Origin: Cryptococcus deneoformans JEC21
Taxonomy: Eukaryota > Basidiomycota > Tremellomycetes > Tremellales > Cryptococcaceae
Length of the DNA stretch: 64,000 nucleotides
Assembly: GCF_000091045.1 (NCBI RefSeq)
Contig: NC_006694.1
Span: 15,001-79,000, forward strand
Reading direction: 5' to 3'
Below the pieces are notes generated by a model, which made no database searches, was not told where the DNA came from, and worked only from the letters and a program-made list of their open reading frames with translations. The translations under genes and the position numbers were made by a program. Below are positions 55,630 to 64,000 of the stretch, piece after piece; positions within the stretch are counted from its first letter, which is position 1, and every line of letters starts with the position of its first letter.

Positions 55630-57275
55630 CTAGACTTTACAAACGTCGCTATCAGTACAGCTGCTATCCAAAGTGGCCATGTCCTGGACATCCTGGGTAC
55701 GATAATACAGCAGCACGCTCTTGACTGGATATACAATAATAGAAGGGCTTCATCAGCGTTTTATTGGGGGAAAGAAGGCGTCAAAGAAACACACCGCGGA
55801 GGTCGGAATCTTCCCCTGTCGGAGGACCCTGGGTCCAACCTGTACCACCATTGGACCAATTGTTGATTGTGAATATCATGCTATGCTCCGGTTCTACAAA
55901 TTCATATCATGTGACACGTCAGTGCTCAGTCTCCAACAGAGAATACCTCGGGAATTTTAAATGTCATAAGACTTACGGTTCTCTGTAGGTGAGTCCTGCT
56001 TCGCACCATTGTAATACCTCGTTGTCGAGCTGGATAACCAAGCAATAGTGTAGTTGTTGTACGTCTTACGAGGATCATTGGTGCTTATGTCTGGGAAAGG
56101 GGCATTGGTGTGTGCGGAAGTTAGGCTATCGGGATTGTTGGGCTAAGTTTAAAGTGAGGTTCTTGTTAGCTTCCTCTCTTCCGAGTTTCCCGTTTTCGGA
56201 CTCGCAAAAGACAAAGGAGGGGAATTCATACTTACGTCTCCGTTAGGCTGCAAATCAGAAAAGCTGTCAGTATGGAATCGAGGATCAAAAGAATGTGAAA
56301 ATAACTTACAGGCCAGTTGCTGTACCAAACTCCATCGGTATCAATCGTCGAGCTAATCACTTCGATATCAAGCTCATCGGCATACTGTGTTGCAATAGAG
56401 TGATTCAACCACTATCGGAATGCCGTTTGCATGAGCCATCCTTATCCAGAAAAAAGCAAAAAAAGGGGAAGACTGGTAGGAAAACTTACGAATGCCTGGC
56501 AAGTCCCATCCACCCCACTTAGCAACGCCTCCGTCTGGAACACCCCTTCAAACAAATTCGTCTCATTGAACGCAATCTCTGCACACTCCATGTTCGGACT
56601 CGCCGTCTGATCCTTTGGCACAGTCAAAACCAGATCCCCTGAATCAATATTCACATTATCCTTATTTCCCCAACACCTATTCCCATTCGCTGCGCCCCCT
56701 ACATACTCTCCGTCATTCACCACCCAACCCGCAGCCGCGAGACCATCTGTGGCGTCACCATCGGAAAGGGCGGAAAAGGTGTAAGCGAATTTGTAAGGAA
56801 AGTACTCGTCGTTGAGCGAGGAGATGGAGTAGCCGCATTTACAGTCGCCTGAAGGGTTGGAGAGAACGAGGTCGGTACCCATCTGAGAACCTTGAGGGTA
56901 AGCAGCACTTTGAGCAGATGAAGCACTTGCGGAGACAACACTAGACGCAGATGAGGCGTAATACTGATCCCCAGTAAAAGCTGATGATGCAGCGGCTGAA
57001 GTGGCGCTCGCAGCGGACGAATCTGTAGCCGACACAGCGACACCACCACTACTGACACTCGCAGCCTTGGCGGTATTAGCGTCTCCTCCTGCAGCGGTAT
57101 TGGAACCAGCGAGCAAATTATCGCCAATCACGCTCGTACCCGAAACGTCGCCTGAAGCAGCGACAGTAGCAGCAGCAGTAGTAGCAGCATCAGACGTACC
57201 AGCAGCTCGACAAGTGTTGGCAAAGGTTCCTCCCAGGTAAGGGAGGAGGGCTAGCAGAGTGAGGGCCGGCCGCAT
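55630..57275 (-). CDS. Secreted glycoside hydrolase family 16 (beta-glucanase-like)
   Basis: Probably acts on beta-glucan of the cell wall or capsule-associated matrix. N-terminal signal peptide (PALTLLALLPYLGGTFA), then a long Ala/Ser/Thr-rich region, the sort that becomes O-glycosylated. The jelly-roll domain starts near CKCGYSISSLNDEYFPYKFA, then GNRCWGNKDNVNIDSGDLVL and CAEIAFNETNLFEGVFQTEA. The catalytic motif is DELDIEVIS, i.e. E-x-D-x-E with nucleophile and acid/base. After it: VWYSNWPP, TYNNYTIAWSSSTTRYYN, EPEHSMIFTINNWSNGG, TGWTQGPPTGEDSDLR and VKSVLLYYRTQDVQDMATLD. The last exon was found by its fit to the family; the stop is TAG at 55630-55632. Seven or so exons. Lectin-like non-catalytic members exist but the catalytic residues are intact here. 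Confidence 0.85.
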
Positions 57276-57873
57276 CTCTATTATTTGTCAGGTAGAGGTG
57301 AAGAGCGACGCAGCTGTTTCAGTGTCGTTTTCAGTGGGTTAGTAGGCCAAGACAGTGTCAACCTGGAGTGTAGCTTTGTCGTTCAACGTGGGTAATCCAG
57401 TACCGCTATAAACTGAAAAAAAAAGTCACTTCATCACTTACGTAGGTACAAAACTCGTTTGGATTATATATATGCAATCCCATCAAGACCCACTCGCCCC
57501 CTGTTTTTCTACTAATATCCCTTAAGTGCGAGACTCGGCGCCGCAAATCGCAGTAAAAAGGGGATGATCTGAAAGGAACTTTTACACGATATCGGTCCTT
57601 TCGTTTTTCTTCTTTTCCTCACCTCGGGGTACTTACTCGTACCTCAACATCGTGCATGTTTCACCGTCATGCCATGTTTGGAAGGGTGGGCGACTTTGTC
57701 GCGGTACTCTAGTCTCGGTTTGTGTGACTCTTGTGGGCAAAGATAGGACGAGATCGGAGTGTAAAGGAACAAGAAAAGCCAAAAATGCAAATGAATACAT
57801 ACCATGCAAAAGAATACGAACAAACATGTGGGCGCTGGAAAAAAAAAGAAAAAAAAAGAATCTCATCTAGTCT
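57276..57873. promoter_or_regulatory. GH16 promoter and GAA1 3' end
   Basis: About 600 bp between two minus-strand genes. TATATATATG near 57466 could be a TATA element for the GH16 gene. A/T-rich homopolymers near 57415 and 57840. No gene supported. Confidence 0.4.
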
Positions 57874-59817
57874 CTATTTGTTTTCCACAACACCCCCACT
57901 CGCCTTCTTCTCCTTCCCCAAAAACAACATGGTTCCCAACATCCAAAGCGGTATCCAAGCCACATAAAACCCCACCCACCCAAAATTCCCCAACTCTCTC
58001 CATTCCCTTTCCAAATCCACTTTTCCAAACCCTTGCATTGCTAATCCTATGGCCAACGGAGTCACCGCCAGCGTGACGAGGCGGGGCCATTTTCCAGGGA
58101 GACGGAGGTAGAGATGGGCGAGGAATGCGAGGAAGATGGATTGCGGAAAGTTTACCATTGCGAGTGTGGGGATGAGCGCGCCGTAGAGGAGGAGAGACAT
58201 TGATTCCAGGGATTTGTGCGCCAGGCCGCGGGGGCGAGGGAAGAATAGGAACGTGGGGAAGAACAAGTAGGTCGGTAATCCGGTCACCCAAAGCAAAAGG
58301 GCTGAACCAAACGCAAAGGACATGTATACCAGCCCTTCCAGCGGGGAGGGACAGTCGAATCCACCGACGGTCAAACTTGCGCCCAACAGAACCGCCGCAG
58401 GGAGGTAGTTGCCGACGGGGATAAAGTGGTTAGGGCTAGGGAGGAGGTAGAAGAAGTACGAGGCGTGAAGTCGTTCGAGGAGGTTGTTGAATGAGCGGAG
58501 TGTGGATTCGAGGGTGCGGCCGAGGGTGTGGAAGCCGTGAGGACCGGTTGCGGGGGTACAGTATAATGTGAGAGAGTCGATACGGTACCTAGCTGTTGTT
58601 AGTATTTTATTTTATTTCTCCTCCTTTTTTTTCCCGGTACGTACTTTGCGAGTGAACCATGTCCGGCACTAGCCCTGCCCAGAGCAGCATACGCGAAATG
58701 ATGAAGCAAATGTTTTGCGCCAAGTAGGTACTTTCCCAGCCAGGCAATTCCGTGTAAAGGCTCATCGGGAATGTCGTGGTATCGCAAAGGCACTTGTCCG
58801 GTATACTGAGCGACTCTAGAAACGGTGTTGATCACATCTTGGTTAGGTAATCGACCGTTTGTGCCCTCTACACCACAGACTATCAGAATCTGTCTTGTAG
58901 AATACATGGGATGGGGCTCACCGTAAAAGACGCCAAGGTGGGAAAATGAGTGGCCGGGGTAATCAATGTTGAGACCGGTCCAAATGACACCAGAGAACAA
59001 GGAGTGGTACTGCTCCATAAACTGGGCAAGACCCGATTGGCACTCCTCTCCGACAACGAGAACAAAATCAAATGCCCAATGATTTTGGCCTAGCACCAAT
59101 TGTCAGCTAAAGCAGGATTATTAAGCCAACAAAGAACCTGTCTGACCTCTTAGAAAATCTCCCATGGCTAGCAGCGTGGCCACCCCTCGAAGGTTCTCGC
59201 CTCCATCCCTCGATAGCCAATTTGCAGAGACCAAGATCGTTTCCATCCCTGTAGCTCGAGGCGGCGTGACGTGCGCATAGGTTGCAGTGGTGGTGTTACC
59301 GGTATGCAAGCCGGCTGCAGAGAACGCATTCTGAAGGTAATCGGTTCGTCTTCAAATGATCGTCAACTTTATCGTCTGTTAACGACCTAGAGAGGGAGCT
59401 CACTCTGTAAAAGTAGAGTTTGAACTTGATAATCGTTCGAGCTCGCCGAGGTATACATCTGCTTTGTGCACATTCGCCCAGTCAAAGTACACTGCAACCT
59501 GCGCTGGCTGAAGGGCATGCTCATCCACATATGTCCTCTTCCACAGCCCTTCATACGGTAGCGCGAGTAGCCAAAGGACGCCTATGAATGTCAAGGCAGC
59601 TCTGTTTTGGAAATGAGTGTCAGGCATCGGATGCGGCGCTGCGCGAAAGTGGTGTTACTGACTGTATCTTGGAGACGTTCTTCCAGAATATCCGGGACAG
59701 CTTTTGGCGGCGGGCGATTGTCTTTGCGAGAGCGACATGTTCTGCTGTGTAGTTGACGCTGTTTGGGTCCGGCGGTGGTGGTGGATTGCGCCTGCGGAAC
59801 CGGGCGAGAAGGGACAT
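57874..59817 (-). CDS. GAA1: GPI transamidase subunit Gaa1
   Basis: ER membrane subunit of GPI transamidase, with an M28-peptidase-like luminal domain. Start MSLLARFRRRNPPPPPDPNS, then ARRQKLSRIFWKNVSKIQAA and the first helix LTFIGVLWLLALPYEGLW. The luminal part reads TYVDEHALQPAQVAVYFDW, GMETILVSANWLSRDGGEN, HWAFDFVLVVGEE, GVIWTGLNIDYPGHSFSHLG, NGRLPNQDVINTVSRVAQYT, SFNNLLERLHASYFFYLLPS and FIPVGNYLPAAVLLGASLT, all of them strong Gaa1 signatures. C-terminal membrane helices follow (LVYMSFAFGSALLLWVTGLP and LPLWMLGTMLFLGK-like end). About five exons. A GH16 gene lies next downstream; GPI-anchored wall enzymes depend on this complex but no direct link is shown. Confidence 0.94.
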
Positions 59818-60610
59818 GAGATAGAGTTGAAGACTGTCAGCGACAATGCACCGTGACGATCGGCCCTAGGATGCCCGACTGTCGGGAGATGGGTGAGAAG
59901 AGTGGGCAGGAGAGTCGATCGCGGATATATGCTTATAGGCAATAGAGTATTTGTAATTGTAATCGCAATCGTACTGTAATTGTAACTGCCAGTGGCTGAG
60001 CGGTAGTCACCGTGCTTGGTAGTGCCGTCCCGGGGGGCTTTGCATGGCTGAGCTTGTCCATCTAGCTTTCAGCACGGCGCGGCGGCCGGGGGACAGATGT
60101 ATAAACAGCCCAGTCATCTGATCCCGGCTGGCTGCAAGCGACGCAGACATCGTCATGCAATGAGCCTGCAGACTCTGACTGCGGATCGCGGTGAAGCCTT
60201 GCTGGCTTCTTGGCGGCCATCCATGCTCGCTGTCCATTCGGATTCCTCGTCGCTCTTCATCTTCACTCATCCACTGCAGCCGCAGCAGCGTCGACTATAA
60301 AGCTACTCGATACCACACCCACACAGCCAGCGTAACCTTCCTAGCGTCCCTTGTAGCACCGCACTATCTACAATCGCCCATTCATTGGCATCGACACGAC
60401 TCTTATACATCAAGACACGCCACAGCAAGGCATAGCATAGCGTTTGGTTCAGCGAGCGTCCGTCTTGTATAGTACACCACCCTGGCCCGTCCTTTGTCCT
60501 CTTCTTTTCAAACGGCAATCGGCAGCATTCAGCAGCATTCATTTTTTCACCCAAGAGCAAGAAACGCACGGCTTGTCGAGTCCCTTGAGACTGACAGTTA
60601 CAAGAGTACC
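59818..60610. promoter_or_regulatory. Divergent promoter, GAA1 / ADAM protease
   Basis: About 790 bp between divergent start codons. Contains a short repeat of TGTAATTGTAAT/TCGCAATCGTA units around 59950-59990. Longer ORFs in this interval run only because the GC content is higher; none looks like a protein. Confidence 0.45.
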
Positions 60611-63600
60611 ATGTGGAGAACGACGAAGCAATGGAGGCCTCCGCCTATACACCTCCTATTGTGGCTCGTCTTGGTCGTCGTGGTGGGACTCTTGACACCA
60701 GTAGATGGTCTGTCTTTCCCCCTGTCCTCTGGCTTGATGCTAAAACTTTTTTTTTTCTCGACAGCCCGATCACCCCACCCTGCCCCTCTGCGGAGAGCAA
60801 CAACAGCCACCTCTCACTTATCCATCCTCCCTCGCAGGCCTAAAAACGGGCTCGTCCCACGACACTCGACCCTTCTCCCTCCGCCACCGTCTACTCTCAA
60901 ACATTCCGATACCCTCGTCCTTACCCTCGACCTTCCTGATCTCTTACCTTTTGAAGTAAAACTATTTGTAAAACCCTCGGAACACATGTTCCACCCTGAT
61001 GCCCGGATAAAACATGGGGAACAAGTTATTGGAGAATTGAGAGAAGAAGATTGGAGACTGTATACCGGTGAAGTAGTCCACCCAAGCTACATTGACAGAT
61101 TGACCACTCTCCATGCTATTGGAGCTCACCAGCCGCTGTCCGAGAGGTCACAGATCCTCGGCCGAGCGAGCGTGATCGTTCACCATCCCGGCGATCTTGA
61201 CGGACATGATGCAGTATGGGAAGGGTCATTCACCGTCGGCGGAGAGCTGTACAATGTAGTGACCAGGGAGAATTATGAGAGGGTGAAGACATGGGAAGAT
61301 GTCAATGTCCAAGGTATGGGCCGAATGGTCATTTTCCGGCAAAGTGACATGAGGCACGACCAAGGCACCAACAAAACAATACCTTCTTGTTCCCACGACT
61401 CATTGGCATTCAACGATCTCTCCAACCCCGTATTCAACACGTTCTCCACCCATGATACCTCTTCCTACTCCTTCCTCAACCCTTTGGGCATGTTCTGGAA
61501 AAGAGACGATACCGGCGGTATGACCGGTTCGTCCAACTATATCAGCACGATCAACGATACCAGCGGTTGCCCCGATACCCAAAAGATTGTCTACATGGGC
61601 GTCGCTCTCGACTGCAACTACGTTGCCGCTTATGGTTCCCCTGACGCCGCCCGAACCCAAGTGCTCAACAACTGGAACCAAGTTTCAGCACTCTATAAAT
61701 CAGCCTTCAAAATCTCCCTCGGTATCATCGAGCTCCAAGTACAAAACATCACCTGCCCCTCTACGCCCGTATCAGGGGAAGAATGGAACGTGGGGTGCGA
61801 TGCGAACATTACCCTCGATACCAGATTGGGCGATTTCAGCGCGTGGAGAGGAGCCAAGGGGGACGATGGAGCCGGTCTTTGGCATCTGATGAGTGCGTGC
61901 CCGACAGACTCGGAAGTCGGGGTAGCGTGGCTCGGGACGTTGTGTCAGACGGATAGCTCGGAGCAGAGTTCCGGCACGGTTTCGGGCACGGGGATTAGTA
62001 CCGCTACCAAGACGGAATGGAGTTTGATCGCTCATGAAATCGGGCATGGGTAGGTGTCTTGGTCCTGCCTTGGTATGTTTGCTGACAATGTGGGATAGGT
62101 TTGGCGCCATTCATGATTGTACATCAGGCTGCTCTCTCTCTGGCTCTTGCTGTCCCTTGACAACATCCACATGCGATGCAAACGGTCAATTTATCATGAA
62201 CCCCACCACATCCACGACAGAACAAACGTTCTCGGGGTGTACATTGGGAAATATATGCAGTAATATTGGGAATAGAGCCGTGTCGACCAGCTGTATAGAA
62301 ACGCCGGGAGCTAGAGATGTGATCAGTCTACAGCAATGTGGTAGTGAGTTTCTCTTCCCCCCCACACACTCCCTCCTTTTTATCGGTCATGGAACGTGCT
62401 GATGGAGAGATAGATGGGATTGTGGAAGATGGAGAGGATTGTGATCCGGGAGGAAATACGACTTCAACATGCTGCGACTCTTCCAGTAAGTTCAAAAGTC
62501 TTCCCATCCCATATTTCTAAAGTCAAATGACTAATCCCCTCGTTAAAAAGCCTGTAAATTCACCTCTGGCGCCGTCTGCGACCCTTCCAACTCTGCATGC
62601 TGTACCTCCTCTTGCCAATACTCACCGTCCAACACCACCTGCCGCCCGGCCGTGAACGATATCTGCGACTACGCCGAATACTGTACCGGCACCTCTGCGA
62701 GCTGTCCAGAGGATAAGACGGCAGAAGACGGGACAAGCTGTGGATCGGATGGCTTGGAGTGTGCGAGCGGGACGTGTACCAGTTTGGATAAGCAGTGTAG
62801 TACGGCGGGGGCGACTATGGGTTTGAGTGAAGCGTGTGGGCAAAGGGATGATACGAGCTGTGTGGTCACGTGTAAGGATCCGAATTCGACGTGAGTAAAA
62901 AAAAAAAAAAGAACAATGGCTCGGGTCGGGTCGAGAAGAGAGGTTTAACATTCTGTTTTTTTTAGGAGTTCTTGTGTGGTACTTCAAACTCCTCTTGTGG
63001 ATGGGTCTCCGTGCGGTAAGTCCCCCGGTTGCTCTTTTCAAAAGGTAAAAAAATGAGAAGAGCACGTGGACTGATTATTCATTTCGTGTCAGGTTACGGC
63101 GGCCATTGTTACAACCAGACATGTGAATCCGGATCATGGCAAGCTACCGTTGCCGCATGGTACAGACAAAACCTCCAAATCGCAATCCCAGTCACAATCA
63201 TCGCCGGGTTGATCATCCTCGCCATCCTGTTTTTCATCGCGCGCTGCATCTATCGCTCCTGTTGCGGTCGTCGAGGTGCCCGTGCCGGTGGCGCCGCCCG
63301 AAATACAAAATACGTACCAGCAAACGGAGATGCGTACTATGGGCCCCCGCCAACCCAGTCGGGCGGCGGAGCGATGCCAATGTCGGCCGTGGCTGCGCCC
63401 CAACCGGCTTTGCAAAGGGGTTACGAGTCCCGTGCGTCGGTGGAACCGTTGATGGCTGGTTCCGGTTCCGGAGTTGGTGCGGGGTATGGTAGACCGAACA
63501 CCGACTACGACCACGACCACCGTCAGGTCTATCCTCCAGGTCAGAGGTATTCGCAGGGGTATGGAGATACGTTTGAGGGACAAGGATACGAGTACAACCA

Positions 63601-63742
63601 AGCGCCGCAGTATAGCTCGTTTGCGCCGGGTACAGGTGGAGGAGGGGGAGGAGGAGGAGTATACGGCCAGACGGGTGGATGGGTGGATGATAGGACGTGG
63701 AATGGACAATATTATGGACGTCAGGAGGCTTATGGGAGGTAA
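60611..63742 (+). CDS. ADAM-family membrane metalloprotease with disintegrin domain
   Basis: Type I membrane zinc protease. Seven exons (60611-60707, 60765-62049, 62099-62343, 62414-62485, 62551-62890, 62966-63015, 63093-63742) give 912 residues. A signal peptide (HLLLWLVLVVVVGLLTP) opens a prodomain. The reprolysin domain has HEIGHGFGAIHD, split by the intron after 62049, with the Met-turn in GQFIMNPT. The disintegrin domain starts CGNGIVEDGEDCDPGG and has the loop CRPAVNDICDYAEYCTG, a good match to animal ADAMs. Cys-rich region: SSCVVLQTPLVDGSPC, GYGGHCYNQTC. One transmembrane helix, IAIPVTIIAGLIILAILFFI, and a Gly/Tyr/Pro-rich cytoplasmic tail (GTGGGGGGGG). The first intron is 57 nt, in frame and without a stop, so retention is possible. 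Confidence 0.92.
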
Positions 63743-64000
63743 TCGACCATTTTTGGGTTTCAGAGGACAAATGTGAAGGTGACTGTTACGTAGTAAGGGG
63801 GGGTGAATTTGATCTAATGGAAAGGATATTGTGACGTCTTATAGCTGTGTATACATCATATCATCTCTTGCAACAATTGTAAACTGTAGTCATGGGCTGT
63901 CAAGAAGAATGACCCAAGGGGGTTTTACCATGCATTCCCTTGAATTGGAAACGATCCTTCTTATGGCCCCCTTGAAATCTAGTGTCCCGAGTCCTATCCA
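63743..64000. other. 3' flank of the ADAM gene
   Basis: 258 bp to the end of the window. AT-rich, no gene supported. Confidence 0.3.

Noticed and set aside
55630..59817. GH16 and GAA1 as a functional cell-wall cluster
   Set aside because: They are neighbours on one strand, but the GH16 protein shows no clear GPI signal in the model and gene order alone is not enough.
1..64000. Transposable elements, viral copies, rRNA, CRISPR arrays
   Set aside because: No reverse transcriptase, transposase or integrase motifs, no long terminal or inverted repeats, no rRNA and no spaced direct repeats were seen.

Overview
The window looks like nuclear chromosomal DNA of a basidiomycete yeast of the Tremellales, most likely a Cryptococcus of the neoformans/gattii group. 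Evidence: protein genes with many very short introns (about 45-120 nt, GTAAGT/GTGAGT-like donors, CTGAC/CTAAC-like branch sites, YAG acceptors), tight gene packing on both strands, a fungal gene set (Zn2Cys6 factor, GGPP synthase, Rna15, Ctk3, Gaa1, Atg7), and an intron-bearing tRNA-Ala. The species assignment is inference from gene style, not from a search. I saw no transposon, virus, rRNA or CRISPR.

Layout. 1-6.7 kb (+): DUS3 (5' end cut off), a D-2-hydroxyacid dehydrogenase with a signal-like N-terminus, a metaxin/Tom37-like protein. 7.5-14.1 kb (+): a full-size ABCC transporter in many exons. 14.5-15.9 kb (-): GGPP synthase. 17-19.4 kb (+): DHA1-type MFS transporter. 19.7-25.1 kb (+): CTK3, VFA1, RNA15/CstF64. 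25.7-31.2 kb (-): SEC62, SURF1, ATG7. 31.3-33.4 kb (+): STN1-like telomere protein, divergent from ATG7. 33.8-43.4 kb: an accessory-looking catabolic block. 44.1 kb: tRNA-Ala. 44.6-50 kb: eIF2alpha (-), enoyl-CoA hydratase (+), UBA/UBX protein (-), COX16 (+). 50.5-53.8 kb (-): a long low-complexity protein of unknown function with a tail membrane anchor. 54.1-55.3 kb (+): C3HC zinc finger (Rsm1/NIPA) protein. 55.6-59.8 kb (-): GH16 hydrolase and GAA1. 60.6-63.7 kb (+): ADAM metalloprotease.

Most of the window is unrelated housekeeping genes. The exception is 33.8-43.4 kb, where an anion:cation symporter-family permease (-), a tartrate/D-malate dehydrogenase (+), a Zn2Cys6 regulator (+) and a D-glycerate 3-kinase (-) lie side by side. 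These are the parts needed to import a dicarboxylic hydroxyacid such as tartrate, convert it to D-glycerate and feed it to glycolysis as 3-phosphoglycerate. The pentamer CGGAG/CTCCG, which contains a Zn2Cys6 half site, is clustered in all three regulatory intergenic regions of the block (10, 2 and 5 copies by hand count, including perfect palindromes) and sparse in the other intergenic regions I scanned. I propose this as a candidate, self-regulated tartrate/glycerate utilisation cluster.

The gene models also show unusual splicing: a 6-nt microexon in VFA1, a 16-nt exon plus a GC-AG intron in RNA15, a 22-nt exon in the ABC transporter, and a 29-bp tandem duplication over a 3' splice site in the STN1-like gene. 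Exon sums were checked to be multiples of three wherever a protein length is given.
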